NCBI RefSeq assembly: GCF_029846175.1
Contig: NZ_JARWAC010000009.1
Coordinates: forward strand, 248,001 to 312,000
From: Sphaerisporangium sp. TRM90804
Lineage (GTDB): Bacteria > Actinomycetota > Actinomycetes > Streptosporangiales > Streptosporangiaceae
Direction: 5' to 3'
DNA: 64,000 nt
Shown piece by piece: positions 41,188-51,547 of this stretch. The stretch's first letter is position 1. Each line of letters opens with the position of its first letter. The notes beneath the pieces were generated by a model, which saw only the letters and a program-made list of their open reading frames with translations, made no database searches and had not been told where the DNA came from. A program made the position numbers and the translations under genes.

Positions 41188-42075
41188 ATGACCTCCCCCG
41201 CAGAACAGTCTGCCGTCACCGTGCTCGGCCTGGGCCCCATGGGCCGCGCCCTCACCGGCGCCTTCCTCAACGCCGGCCTGCGCACCACCGTCTGGAACCG
41301 CACCCCCGGCAAGGACCACGACCTGCTCCGGCGAGGCGCGACCACCGCCCCCTCACCCCAGACCGCGGTCGCCGCCGCCCCGCTGACCGTGATCTGCGTG
41401 GTCGACTACGACGCCGCCGACGCCATCCTGCGACCCCGCCCCGTCACCGACGCCCTCAAAGGCCGCACCCTGGTCAACCTCACCGCCGACACCCCCGACC
41501 GCGCCCGCGACACCGCCGCCTGGGCCGCCGACCACGGCATCGGCTACCTCGACGGCGCGATCATGACCCCCACCACCACCATCGGAACACCCGCAGCGAC
41601 CTTCCTGCACAGCGGCCCCCACGACCTCTACCAGCGGCACCGCCCCGTACTCGACACCCTCGGCGGCACCCACACCCACCTGGGAACCGACATCCACCGG
41701 GCCGCCGCCTACGACATCGCCCTGCTCGACATCTTCTGGACCGCCATGACCGGCTACGCGCACGCCCTGGCCGTCGCCAGAGCCGAAGGCATCACCGCAC
41801 GCGAACTCGCCCCGTTCGCCGCAGGCATCGGCACCATCCTGCCGCCGATCTTCCAGCAGGCGGCGGACGAAGTGGACAGCGGCCACGTCTCCGGCGAGGA
41901 CAACCCCATCACCTCGGCCGCGTCCTCCATGGCCCACATCGTCCACACCTCAGAGGCCCACGGCATCGACGCCGGCGTGATGCGCGCCGCCGAAGGCCTG
42001 GCCCGCCGCGCCATCGGGCGCGGCCGCGGCACCGACGGCTTCCTCACCGTCACCGACGTCCTCAACCCCCGATGA
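41188..42075 (+). CDS. NADPH-dependent imine reductase-type oxidoreductase
   Basis: A 295-aa protein of the hydroxyisobutyrate-dehydrogenase-related imine reductase family. The N-terminal Rossmann domain has GLGPMG at 14-19 and the NADPH-discriminating WNRTPGK; then LVNLTADTPDRARDTAAWAADHGIGYLDGAIMTPTTTIGTPAATFLHSG, a stretch characteristic of IREDs, and the inter-domain helix YDIALLDIFW where the catalytic acid or Tyr sits. AAGGAG lies 7 bases before the ATG. It would reduce cyclic imines or catalyse reductive amination; natural substrate unknown. Probably regulated by the divergent HxlR protein. Confidence 0.88.
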   Translation: MTSPAEQSAVTVLGLGPMGRALTGAFLNAGLRTTVWNRTPGKDHDLLRRGATTAPSPQTAVAAAPLTVICVVDYDAADAILRPRPVTDALKGRTLVNLTADTPDRARDTAAWAADHGIGYLDGAIMTPTTTIGTPAATFLHSGPHDLYQRHRPVLDTLGGTHTHLGTDIHRAAAYDIALLDIFWTAMTGYAHALAVARAEGITARELAPFAAGIGTILPPIFQQAADEVDSGHVSGEDNPITSAASSMAHIVHTSEAHGIDAGVMRAAEGLARRAIGRGRGTDGFLTVTDVLNPR

Positions 42076-42090
42076 CCACCCGCGACAGCC

Positions 42091-43395
<1,305 letters not shown>

Positions 43396-43492
43396 CCGGA
43401 CCGCGCCCCCTCAAGTCAGATGATCACACCATACAGATGGCCACGGTATCTTCGATCCCGACGAACGGCAACGTCACCCGGGGAGGACCATC

Positions 43493-44578
43493 ATGGCCCG
43501 GCTCACCAGAGCCCAGCTCCAAGAACGCACCCGCGCCAGGGTGCTGGCCGCCGCCAAGGACGAGTTCACCGCACGCGGCTTCCGCGCCACCAGGATCGAC
43601 GACATAGCCGACCGCGCCGAGCTCACCCGGGGCGCCGTCTACTCCAACTTCCCCGGCAAACGAGCCCTCTACCTCGCCGTCATGGCTCAGGCCGCCGAAC
43701 ACGCGCCCCACCCCCCGCGCCCTGAGCCGGGCCGCACCCCGCGCGACGCGCTCGGCGCCTTCGCCCGCGCCTGGGTCACCCGGCTGCCCCTGGCCACCGA
43801 AGAACTCCACGGCAGCGCCCGCCTCGCCGCCGACCTGATCCCCGAGATCCTCACAGACGAGCGCCTACGGCACCCGTTCGCCCAGCTCATGAACCTCAGC
43901 GGCATCCTGCTCGGGCTCGCCCTGGAGAACCTGCGCCCCCCCGGCGCGCCGCCGGCCCGCATGGTCCGCATCGCCGAGGCGGCGCTCACCACCCTGCACG
44001 GCACCGCGCAGATGTCCGCCGCGGCCCCCGGCTTCGTCGAGCCCTTCGACATCGTCAGCGTGTGCGAACGGCTCGCCGAGCTCGATCTCGGCGACCACTG
44101 GCCGCCGCCCACCATGGTCCCCGAGGCCCGCCCCGCCGACGAGCCCTGGTCGCCGCCGCCCGCGACGGACGCCGTGCGCGGCGAGCCCGCCCGGCTCACC
44201 GGCGACGGCGTGGTCGCCGTCCTGGGCCTGCACCGGCTGGCAGCCATCGAGCAGGCCGTACGCGCCACACCACCGAGGGCCCAGGTCACCGCCGTCCTGG
44301 TCACCGCCGACCCCCACGAACTGGCCCCCCTCGCCCGTCTGGTCGTCGCCGAGGTCGGCGGCCGGCTGCGCCACGCGTTCCCCATGTCGGCGTGGCCGCG
44401 CCTGCAGGTCGTCTGCGACACCACCGGCGCCCTCGCCGGCGCGGCCGGCGTGCCCGCCGACGACGAGACCGAAAGCGCGCTGCGCGTGGAAGCCGGCCGC
44501 GTCGTCACCCGCGCCGACGACCGCGGCGCCCTCCACGCCGCCGCCACCGCGAACACCCCGGCCCGGCGGCGAAGATAG
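43493..44578 (+). CDS. TetR-family regulator with long C-terminal extension
   Basis: A 361-aa protein. Residues about 1-60 are a TetR helix-turn-helix (TRARVLAAAKDEFTARGFRATRIDDIADRAELTRGAVYSNFPGKRALYLAVM), followed by a normal ligand-binding domain to about residue 200. The last 150 residues (ARLTGDGVVAVLGLHRLAAIEQAVRATPPRAQVTAVLVTADPHELAPLARLVVAEVGGRLRHAFP…) form an additional alpha/beta domain resembling a thioredoxin- or Rossmann-like fold, giving nearly twice the usual TetR length. Related long TetR proteins with a thioredoxin-like tail are known in actinomycetes. It is divergent from the clpX paralogue (97-bp gap). Confidence 0.85.
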   Translation: MARLTRAQLQERTRARVLAAAKDEFTARGFRATRIDDIADRAELTRGAVYSNFPGKRALYLAVMAQAAEHAPHPPRPEPGRTPRDALGAFARAWVTRLPLATEELHGSARLAADLIPEILTDERLRHPFAQLMNLSGILLGLALENLRPPGAPPARMVRIAEAALTTLHGTAQMSAAAPGFVEPFDIVSVCERLAELDLGDHWPPPTMVPEARPADEPWSPPPATDAVRGEPARLTGDGVVAVLGLHRLAAIEQAVRATPPRAQVTAVLVTADPHELAPLARLVVAEVGGRLRHAFPMSAWPRLQVVCDTTGALAGAAGVPADDETESALRVEAGRVVTRADDRGALHAAATANTPARRRR

Positions 44579-44666
44579 TCCCGGACGAGGATCACGGCGT
44601 CGCTGCCGCCTTCCCCCGTGGGTGAGGGGTTTTGGGTGGTCGTAAAGAAAGCTGTCTAAACCCAGC

Positions 44667-44688
44667 TCCTTTACATTGTAGATCACTA
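44667..44688 (+). repeat. Left copy of a 22-bp perfect direct repeat
   Basis: CCTTTACATTGTAGATCACT plus one flanking T and A is identical to 57190-57211, same orientation, 12.5 kb away. It lies in a locally AT-rich patch between convergent gene ends, where no promoter is needed. The two copies bracket the carboxylase/PKS block and the second is adjacent to an integrase, suggesting attachment-like sites; a shared regulatory motif is the alternative (TACAAT on the minus strand resembles a -10). Confidence 0.6.
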
Positions 44689-44808
44689 AGGGGGGCCCAC
44701 GGAGCGCGCGACCGCTTCCCGCCCGTCTCCCCAGCCGGGCACCGGACGTCCGCCGCGTCCCCGCTCCCCCCGTGCAGGACTCCGAGGCCACGCCGGAGGG
44801 CTCCCCCG

Positions 44809-46164
44809 CTACGTCATCGGCGTGGACATCATCTGCTCGACCAGCGACGTGGTGTGCTTGGCGTACCGGAACAGCGGGTGGGCCAGCACCTCGCGCAGGA
44901 ACGCCAGGTCGGTGTGGACGCCCGGCCCGCTGATGGTGAACTCCTCCAGCGCCCGGTGCGCCCGCGCGAGCGCCTGCGCCCGAGACGGCGCCCACACGGC
45001 CACCTTGGCGATCAGTGGGTCGTAGTCGGCCGTCACGCGCAGGCCGGGCGCCCCGTGCGTGTCCACCCGGGTGAACGGCCCTCCCGGCGGCACGAACGTC
45101 TCGATCACCCCGGGCGTCGGCAGGAAGCCCCGCGCGGGATCCTCGGCGTTGACCCGGCACTCCACGGACACGCCGGAGAACGTGACGTCCTCCTGACGGA
45201 AGCCCAGCCGCTGGCCGGCGGCGACCAGGAGCTGCTCGCGCACCAGGTCGATCCCGGTGACCATCTCGGTCACCGGATGCTCCACCTGCAGCCTGCAGTT
45301 GACCTCGATGAAGTGACACGCGCCGTGCTCGTCCAGCACGTACTCGAACGTGCCGGCGCCGACGTACCCGGCGGCCCGCGCCGCCCGCACGGTCAGCTCG
45401 CCCAGGTGCTCCAGCGTGGCGGCCGGCACGTTGGGCGGGGGCGTCTCCTCGATCAGCTTCTGTCTCCTTCGCTGCACCGAGCAATCGCGCGCCCCCAGGT
45501 GGACGACGTTGCCGTGGCCGTCCGCCAGCACCTGCACCTCGACGTGCCGGGCCGCGTCCAGGTACTTCTCGACGTAGACCCGGGGGTCGCCGAACAGCGT
45601 CAAGGCCTCGCGCCGGGTCGTGGCGAACGCGCGCGCGAAGTCGCCCGGATCGTGCACCACCCTCATGCCCCGGCCACCCCCGCCCGCCGCCGCCTTGATC
45701 ACGACGGGGTAGCCGACGGCGTGCGCCGTTCTGGCGCCCTCGACCGGGCCCATCGGCTCCGAGCCGCCGGGCAGCACGGGCAGCTTGGCCGACAGCGCGA
45801 ACTCGCGCGCCGAGACCTTGTCGCCCAGCCGGGCGATCACCGCGGACGGCGGGCCGATCAGCGTCAGGCCGTGCGCCTCGCAGATCTCGGCGAACTCGGC
45901 GCTCTCCGACAGGAAGCCGTAGCCCGGGTGGATCGCGTCGGCGCCCGACTGCACGGCGGCGGCGACGATTGCGGCCGGGTTCAGGTAGCTGTGCTTCGGC
46001 GCCGCCGGACCGATCTGGATCGACTCGTCGGCGAGGCGCACCGCCGCCGAGTCGCGGTCCGCCGTCGAATGGGCGACCACGGTCCGGACTCCCATCTCAC
46101 GGCACGTCCGGAGCACGCGCAGGGCGATCTCGCCCCGGTTGGCGATCAGAACTGTGGTGAACAT
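44809..46164 (-). CDS. accC: Acetyl-CoA carboxylase biotin carboxylase subunit
   Basis: A 451-aa biotin carboxylase, the standard AccC length without a fused BCCP. N-terminal FTTVLIANRGEIALRVLRTCREMG, ATP-grasp Gly-rich loop KAAAGGGGRGMRVV, and conserved segments DCSVQRRRQKLIEETPPP and FIEVNCRLQVEHPVTEMVTGID. It carboxylates biotin on the BCCP encoded just upstream (46216-46707). With BCCP and the fused carboxyltransferase it forms malonyl-CoA, here most likely for the neighbouring type II PKS. Last gene of a three-gene minus-strand operon. Confidence 0.95.
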   Translation of the reverse strand: MFTTVLIANRGEIALRVLRTCREMGVRTVVAHSTADRDSAAVRLADESIQIGPAAPKHSYLNPAAIVAAAVQSGADAIHPGYGFLSESAEFAEICEAHGLTLIGPPSAVIARLGDKVSAREFALSAKLPVLPGGSEPMGPVEGARTAHAVGYPVVIKAAAGGGGRGMRVVHDPGDFARAFATTRREALTLFGDPRVYVEKYLDAARHVEVQVLADGHGNVVHLGARDCSVQRRRQKLIEETPPPNVPAATLEHLGELTVRAARAAGYVGAGTFEYVLDEHGACHFIEVNCRLQVEHPVTEMVTGIDLVREQLLVAAGQRLGFRQEDVTFSGVSVECRVNAEDPARGFLPTPGVIETFVPPGGPFTRVDTHGAPGLRVTADYDPLIAKVAVWAPSRAQALARAHRALEEFTISGPGVHTDLAFLREVLAHPLFRYAKHTTSLVEQMMSTPMT

Positions 46165-46215
46165 CGCGTACCAGGCTCCAAGGGAGTAAGGGATGAAGGC
46201 TCTGAGGGGGGCGGG

Positions 46216-46707
46216 TCAGAGCCGTGGGAAGACACCGCCGGAGGCGTCGTCCAGCCCGAGGAACAGCAGCGTGTCCTCGTACTGGACCGGCGCGCCGTCG
46301 GCGGCGACGATCTCGCTGACCAGTCCGTGGCACTCGGCCAGCACCGGGTTCATCAGCTTCATCGCCTCGATGATGCCGACCTGCTGTCCCGGCTCGACGA
46401 CGTCGCCGACCTGCACGAACGGCGGCGCCCCCGGCTCACGCGACCGGTAGAAGGTGCCGACCATCGGAGCGGTCACGGCCACCACGCCCTCCGCCCCCGC
46501 CTCCCCGGCACCTTCCTGCCCGGCCTCGGCGGGGTCCCGGCCGGCCGGCCGGGCCTGCGACCACTCCACGTCGACGGCCAACGTGGCCGTGGACACCCTG
46601 ATCCGGCGCAGGGGGGCGGGCCCGGCCTGCCCGAGCTGGGCGGCGTGCCTCACCACCCAGGCGAGCACCTGCTCGCCCTCGTCCGCGTGCCTGGTATCGG
46701 CTGTCAT
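46216..46707 (-). CDS. accB: Biotin carboxyl carrier protein
   Basis: A 163-aa AccB-type BCCP. The biotinylation site is Lys117 in IIEAMKLMN, within a C-terminal lipoyl-like domain (VTAPMVGTFYRSREPGAPPFVQVGDVVEPGQQVGIIEAMKLMN…EDTLLFLG). The Ala/Pro/Glu linker before it is typical. ATG 46707 has a perfect AAGGAGG upstream. Immediately 5' of that site lies a tandem array of the 8-mer AACTGCCC (plus-strand reading), which could affect translation through slippage or structure. Confidence 0.93.
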   Translation of the reverse strand: MTADTRHADEGEQVLAWVVRHAAQLGQAGPAPLRRIRVSTATLAVDVEWSQARPAGRDPAEAGQEGAGEAGAEGVVAVTAPMVGTFYRSREPGAPPFVQVGDVVEPGQQVGIIEAMKLMNPVLAECHGLVSEIVAADGAPVQYEDTLLFLGLDDASGGVFPRL

Positions 46708-46722
46708 GCACGTCCTCCTTCC

Positions 46723-46754
46723 AACTGCCCAACTGCCCAACTGCCCAACTGCTC
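46723..46754 (-). repeat. 8-bp microsatellite upstream of accB
   Basis: AACTGCCC is repeated three times exactly plus one variant (AACTGCTC), ending directly beside the AAGGAGG ribosome binding site of accB on the minus strand. A slipping tract here would alter the 5' leader, not the protein. Confidence 0.85.
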
Positions 46755-46846
46755 GGCACTGCTCGGCACCGCCGCCCCGCTCACCCGCACCGGCCCGGAC
46801 GGCGGCGTACCGCCACGGGCCGGGCGGCCCGCGTACGACCGAGGCG

Positions 46847-48523
46847 TCAGCGGCGGGTTCCGAAGAGGCGGAACCTGCGCCTGCGCGCGCGGATCAGGTC
46901 GTCGGGCGCCAGCGGCACCAGGTCGTGCAGCGCCCGCGTGACCGCGCCCCTCACCAGGCGGGCGGTGAGCGACGGGTCCTGGTGCGCGCCGCCGTCGGGC
47001 TCGGGGACGACGGCGTCGACGACGCCGTGGCGCAGCAGCTCGCGCGCCCCCAGCCGCAGCGCCCCGGCCGCCTGCGGCGCGGCCGAGGCGTCACGCCACA
47101 GGATGGCGGCGCAGCCCTCCGGGCTGATCACCGAGTACACGGCGTTGCCCAGGGCCAGCACCCGGTCGGCCACGCCGAGGGCGAGCGCGCCCCCGCTGCC
47201 GCCCTCGCCGGTGACCACGGCCACCACCGGCACGCGCAGCCGCGACATCAGGCGCAGGTTCTCGGCGATGGCGTGGGCCTGGCCGCCGGCCTCCGCCTCG
47301 ACCCCGGCGTGGGCGCCGGGGGTGTCGATGAGCGTGACCACGGGCAGGCCGAGCTTGCCGGCCAGCCGCATCAGCCGCGCGGCCTTGCGGAACCCCTGCG
47401 GGGATCCCATGCCGAAGTTGCGGGCGACCAGCTCGCGGGTGTCGTGGCCCTTCTGGTGGCCGATCAGCACGACCGGCACGCCGTCCACCGTCCCGACGCC
47501 GCCGACGATCGCCGGGCAGTCGCCGGCGACCCGGTCGCCGCGCAGCTCCAGGAAGTCGTCCAGCAGGCAGCTCGCGTAGTCCAGCGTGGTGGGCCGCCCG
47601 GGGTCGCGCGCCAGCGTGACGGTGGCCCAGGCGTCCCGCTCGGGAAGCTCCTCCGGACGCGTCACCAGCGGGGGCGCGCTCGTCCGCCACTCCCCCGGCA
47701 CCGGCCGCCCGCGTGCCGCCCAGGCGGCGGCGCCGACCAGGCGGGCCAGCAGCGGGCGCAGCTCCGCGCGGCGCCGCACGCCGTCCACCAGGCCGCCGGC
47801 GAGCAGCGTCTCGGCGGTCTGGAAGCCGGCGGGCAGCGCCTGGCCGATGGTGCCGGCGATCACCCGGGGGCCGGCGAAGCCCATGTGCGCGCCCGCCTCG
47901 GCGACGATGACGTCGGCAAGGGTGGCGTAGGAGGCGGCGACGCCGCCGTAGGTGGGGTCGGTGACCACCGAGACGGTGAGCAGCCCGGCGTCGTCGAGGT
48001 CGGCCAGCGCCTGGCTGGTCTTGGCCATCTGCATCAGCGCCAGCGAGCCCTCCTGCATGCGCGCGCCGCCCGAGGCGGTGACCAGCACCAGCGGGGTGCC
48101 GGTCGCGAGCGCGTGCTCGGCCGCCGCGGTGATGCGCTCGCCGACGGCGCAGCCGAGGCTGCCGCCCATGAAGGCGAAGTCCATCACGGCCGCCACCACC
48201 GGAAGGCCCCGGACGGCCGCGGTGACGCACAGCACCGCCTCCTCCAGGCCGGTGCCTTCCCGTGCCTGCCGCAGCCGCAGGGCGTAGGGGCGGGTGTCGG
48301 CGAAGCCCAGCGGGTCCTCCACGGTGGGAGCCGCGCCGAGCGGGCTCACCGAGCCGGCGTCGAAGAGCTGGGCGATCCGCTCCCGCGCGCCGAACCGGTC
48401 GTGGTGCCCGCACTCGGGGCAGACCCGCAGGCTCCTGCGGAAGTGCTCCCCGTACATGGGGCTCCGGCAGCCGGGACAGGCGGTCCACAGCGAGGAGCCC
48501 GTCGCGGCGGAGGTCGCGGTCAC
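46847..48523 (-). CDS. Fused acetyl-CoA carboxyltransferase (AccD-AccA type)
   Basis: A 558-aa fusion of carboxyltransferase beta and alpha subunits. The N terminus has an AccD zinc ribbon (CPGC…CPEC), then the beta domain ([31 protein letters not shown]). The second half is the alpha domain ([78 protein letters not shown]). GTG 48523 is chosen because GGGGAGG lies 7 bases upstream; GTG 48580 has none. Such fusions accompany several aromatic polyketide clusters. Divergent from the SARP gene, first in the carboxylase operon. Confidence 0.93.
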   Translation of the reverse strand: MTATSAATGSSLWTACPGCRSPMYGEHFRRSLRVCPECGHHDRFGARERIAQLFDAGSVSPLGAAPTVEDPLGFADTRPYALRLRQAREGTGLEEAVLCVTAAVRGLPVVAAVMDFAFMGGSLGCAVGERITAAAEHALATGTPLVLVTASGGARMQEGSLALMQMAKTSQALADLDDAGLLTVSVVTDPTYGGVAASYATLADVIVAEAGAHMGFAGPRVIAGTIGQALPAGFQTAETLLAGGLVDGVRRRAELRPLLARLVGAAAWAARGRPVPGEWRTSAPPLVTRPEELPERDAWATVTLARDPGRPTTLDYASCLLDDFLELRGDRVAGDCPAIVGGVGTVDGVPVVLIGHQKGHDTRELVARNFGMGSPQGFRKAARLMRLAGKLGLPVVTLIDTPGAHAGVEAEAGGQAHAIAENLRLMSRLRVPVVAVVTGEGGSGGALALGVADRVLALGNAVYSVISPEGCAAILWRDASAAPQAAGALRLGARELLRHGVVDAVVPEPDGGAHQDPSLTARLVRGAVTRALHDLVPLAPDDLIRARRRRFRLFGTRR

Positions 48524-49066
48524 GCCGCCGCCTCCCCGGTCCCCGGCCGGCAGGCCTCTGCTCGCATGTGCGCTCCTCACGTCCGATCCGCGAAGGTGGC
48601 CCGGCGCCGGTGACGCGCGGCGAACCCCCGTACCGGCCCACCATCCGCCGCGCCGCTGGACCGGCGCTTGGAGGGCGCTTGGACGGCGATGGAGCGGCGC
48701 TGGTCCGGCGGCGCCTGGGGCGAGTGCGGAGCGCGACCGTTCACCGCCGGGCGCGGAACCGGGAAGCCCGGACCGTGCCTCGCTGATTTATGCCGACTTA
48801 AGGCTATTTTTCCGGCCAAAAAGGAAGTCGGTGGCCGGCATTCCAGCACCCGGAGAGGTGGTGGCCGCTATTCGCCGGGCCCGCCCTCGGGGCGCGGTAC
48901 AGCGGCAGACCAGCACTTTTTCGTAGATTTGGTGTTGATAAGCCTTTTTTCCGGAAGTTCCGATAAGCGGGTTCATCTAAATTCGAGAGGTCCACCAGCT
49001 CCGGACGTTACGCGGGCGCGGTGCGGCGGTGCATGGACGACGTCCCCGATCATCTGCGGAGATCAC
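48524..49066. other. AT-rich divergent control region of the PKS locus
   Basis: No gene is visible in these 543 bp between the carboxylase and SARP genes. From about 48783 to 48995 GC content drops clearly compared with neighbours (stretches such as TTAAGGCTATTTTTCC, ACTTTTTCGTAGATTTGGTG, AGCCTTTTTTCCGG). It contains a long hairpin (48793-48831), a GATAAGC direct repeat 25 bp apart, and CGGAA-G-TTCCG. These AT-rich islands often mark regulated or horizontally acquired gene clusters. Confidence 0.6.
48793..48831. promoter_or_regulatory. Extended inverted repeat in the AT-rich region
   Basis: CCGACTT (48793-48799) pairs with AAGTCGG (48825-48831), and inside it TTTTT (48807-48811) faces AAAAA (48818-48822) around CCGGCC. 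It could be a terminator-like hairpin, attenuator or protein site. Confidence 0.45.
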
Positions 49067-51034
49067 ATGGAATTCCGGGTGCTGGGTTCGCTCCAGGTCG
49101 TCGACGGCTCCTGCGACCTGACCCCGAGCGCCGCCAAGGTGCGCGCGGTCCTGGCCATGCTGGTCCTGCGCCACAACCAGATCGTCTCCACCCGCGAGCT
49201 CATCGACGAACTGTGGGGCGAGCGCCCGCCCGCCACCGCCCTGGCCACCCTGCACACCTACGTCTACAAGCTGCGCAAGATGATCGGCACCGGCGGGCCC
49301 GCGTCCGTGGTGACCAAGCCCTACGGCTACCTGCTGGCCACCTCCCCCGAGACCATCGACGTCTACCGCTTCGAGCGGCTGGTCGCCGACGGGTGGAGCG
49401 CCCTGGAGCGCGACGAGCCCGAGCACGCCACCGACGCGCTGTTCCACGCCCTGGCCCTCTGGCGCGGCCCGGCCCTGTCCAACCTGGCGGCCGGAGAGCT
49501 GCTGTCGGCGCAGATCACCCGCCTGGAGGAGAGCAGGCTTCGCGCCCTGCAACTGCGCCTGGACGCCGACCTGCGGCTGGGCAGGCACCGGGAGCTGATC
49601 AGCGAGCTGAAGGAGCTGATCGCCACCCACCCGCTCAACGAGGACTTCTACGCCAAGCTGATGACCGCGCTCTACCAGTCCGGCCGGCGCGGCGAGGCGC
49701 TGGAGGTCTACCAGAACCTGCGCCAGGTGCTGGTCGGCCAGCTCGGCCTGGAGCCGTCCCCCGCGCTGTGCCGCCTGCAGCAGCGCCTGCTTTCGGCCAA
49801 CCCCGGCCTGGAGCACCCGGGCCCGGAGGACCCCGGCCTGGCCCTGCGCGAGATCCCCCCGCGCGCCCCCGTCCAGGCCCCCGCGCCCAAGGCCGTGCGA
49901 CCGGCCCAGCTCCCGCCCGACATCGCCGACTTCGTCGGCCGCGGCGAGGTCGGCGACCGCATCGCCGCGACGCTCGCCCACACCGCCCACTCGGGCACCG
50001 CCGTCCGCGTGATCTGCATCAGCGGGATGCCCGGCGTCGGCGAGACCACCCTCGCCGTGCACGCCGCCCACCGGGCCCGCCCCGACTTCCCCTCCGGCCA
50101 GTTCTACGCCCAGCTGGACGGCCCCGGCGGCGGCTCCGACCCCGGGCAGGTGCTGGCCGGCTTCCTGCTGGCCGCCGGGATGCCGCCCGAGCGCATCCCC
50201 GCCGACCGCGACGAACGCAGCAAGCTGTTCCGCACCTGGTGCAGCGACCGCCAGGTCCTCATCGTGCTCGACGACGCCACCGGCGGCGCGCAGATCCAGC
50301 CCCTGCTGCCCGGCTCCCCCGGCTGCGCCGTGATCGTCACCAGCCGGTCCGGCCTGCACGGCTTCGCCGGCGCCCACGTCGTCGAGCTGGAACCGCTCAG
50401 CCCCGGCGAGGGCCTGGAACTGCTCGGGCGCATCATCGGGCCCGAGCGGCTGGAGGCCGAGCGCGCCGCCGCCGAGCGCATCGTCCACCTGTGCGGCGGC
50501 CTTCCCCTCGCGCTGCGCTGCGCCGGATCCCGGCTGGCCGCCAGCCAGGGACTCACCCTCGCCAGCCTCGCCGAACGGCTGCGCGACCCGCGCGCCCGCC
50601 TGGACAACCTGTGCGCGGCCGGCCTGGACGTGCGCGCGGCCTTCCGCGCCGCCTACGAACGGCTGCCCGACCCCGAGCGCGGCCTGTTCCGCCTCCTGGG
50701 CCTGCTGCGCACCCCGCACGTCACCGTACGCCAGGCCGGCGCGCTGCTCGGCTGCGACCCGGGCCACGCCGAGCGCCTGCTGGCGGGACTCGCCGCGACC
50801 TCCCTGCTCACCGCGGAACCGGGCCCCTCGGACGAGATCCGCCACACCATCCACGACCTGCTCGCCCTGTACGCCCGCGAGTCCCTGGACCACGAGCTCG
50901 ACGCCCACCTCGACCCCGCCCCCGACCGGCCGGCCACCGGGGCGGCCGCCGCCCACCCCCCGATCCGCCCCGTCACGCTCCCGGCGCCCGCCGAACGCGT
51001 CAACGGCACCGCCACCCGCGTCCTGGGCCCCTGA
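49067..51034 (+). CDS. SARP/AfsR-type cluster activator with NB-ARC domain
   Basis: A 655-aa regulator. N-terminal OmpR-like winged helix (FRVLGSLQVVDGSCDLTPSAAKVRAVLAMLVLRHNQIVSTRELIDELWGERPPATALATLHTYVYKLRK) and bacterial transcriptional activator (BTAD) domain (…FERLVADGWSALERDEPEHATDALFHALALWRGPALSNL…) define a SARP. An NB-ARC/STAND ATPase follows, but the Walker A reads GMPGVGETT with Glu326 in place of the invariant Lys; LIVLDDA looks like an intact Walker B. The AfsR-type TPR tail is missing. ATG 49067 follows GCGGAG. It is the likely pathway-specific activator of the adjacent type II PKS operon and possibly of the carboxylase genes. Confidence 0.92.
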   Translation: MEFRVLGSLQVVDGSCDLTPSAAKVRAVLAMLVLRHNQIVSTRELIDELWGERPPATALATLHTYVYKLRKMIGTGGPASVVTKPYGYLLATSPETIDVYRFERLVADGWSALERDEPEHATDALFHALALWRGPALSNLAAGELLSAQITRLEESRLRALQLRLDADLRLGRHRELISELKELIATHPLNEDFYAKLMTALYQSGRRGEALEVYQNLRQVLVGQLGLEPSPALCRLQQRLLSANPGLEHPGPEDPGLALREIPPRAPVQAPAPKAVRPAQLPPDIADFVGRGEVGDRIAATLAHTAHSGTAVRVICISGMPGVGETTLAVHAAHRARPDFPSGQFYAQLDGPGGGSDPGQVLAGFLLAAGMPPERIPADRDERSKLFRTWCSDRQVLIVLDDATGGAQIQPLLPGSPGCAVIVTSRSGLHGFAGAHVVELEPLSPGEGLELLGRIIGPERLEAERAAAERIVHLCGGLPLALRCAGSRLAASQGLTLASLAERLRDPRARLDNLCAAGLDVRAAFRAAYERLPDPERGLFRLLGLLRTPHVTVRQAGALLGCDPGHAERLLAGLAATSLLTAEPGPSDEIRHTIHDLLALYARESLDHELDAHLDPAPDRPATGAAAAHPPIRPVTLPAPAERVNGTATRVLGP

Positions 51035-51217
51035 GACCGGCCGCCACCGCCCGCCACGAGCACCACCGGCCTCGCCGCGCACCGGGCCGGTGGGCCCCGC
51101 GACCGCGCCCGTGCGACCGCGGCGTCCGGCACCCGCCGTCGCGGCACCAGTGCTGCATCAGCGCCAGTCAAGGACGTCCGGCCAGCATTGCTCCCGAAGC
51201 ACGAAAGGAGACCTGCG
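51035..51217. promoter_or_regulatory. Promoter region of the PKS operon
   Basis: 183 bp between the SARP gene and the cyclase gene. GCCAGTCAAGGACGTCCGGCCAGCATTG near 51165 contains two GCCAG motifs 19 bp apart and could be part of a SARP site, but the expected heptamer direct repeats are not clear. AAAGGAG at 51204-51210 serves the first gene. Confidence 0.35.
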
Positions 51218-51547
51218 GTGCATCGGACGCTGATAGTGGCGAGGATGGAGCCCTCCGAGACGGAGGCGGTCGCCAAGATATTCGCGGAGTCGGACGCGAG
51301 CGATCTGCCCCACCTCATCGGAGTGTCGCGGCGGACCCTGTTCCGCTTCCACGACCTGTACTTCCACCTGGTCGAGGCCGACCAGGACATCACGCCCAAC
51401 CTGTACAAGGCGCGCAGCCACCCGCTCTACGGCGAGATCAACCAGCGGCTGAGCGAGCACATCCGGCCCTACGACCCGAACTGGCGCGAACCCAAGGACG
51501 CCATGGCCGAGCCGTTCTACACCTGGGAGGCCGAGGACCGTGTCTGA
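51218..51547 (+). CDS. TcmI-family polyketide cyclase
   Basis: A 109-aa single-domain protein, exactly the TcmI length. HRTLIVARMEPSETEAVAKIFAESDASDLPHLIGVSRRTLFRFHDLYFHLVEADQDITP matches the ferredoxin-like TcmI cyclase fold, including the conserved 'FRFHDLYFHLVE' strand. GTG 51218 has AAAGGAG 7 bases upstream. It catalyses a late regiospecific ring closure of the poly-beta-ketone chain. First gene of the PKS operon; its end overlaps the cupin start by 8 bp. Confidence 0.93.
   Translation: MHRTLIVARMEPSETEAVAKIFAESDASDLPHLIGVSRRTLFRFHDLYFHLVEADQDITPNLYKARSHPLYGEINQRLSEHIRPYDPNWREPKDAMAEPFYTWEAEDRV

Noticed and set aside
44667-44688. 3' end of a tRNA as attachment site
   Set aside because: The sequence around the 22-bp repeat does not fold into a tRNA and lacks a T-loop motif; the repeat is not derived from a tRNA gene.
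46723-46754. Possible CRISPR array (regular short repeats)
   Set aside because: Units are only 8 bp, contiguous and without spacers; the same holds for the 25-bp tandem at 23901. No cas genes are present.
48943-48990. SARP-binding heptamer direct repeats before the SARP gene
   Set aside because: The GATAAGC repeat is 25 bp apart and does not match typical SARP heptamers at 11- or 22-bp spacing; only general AT-richness is clear.
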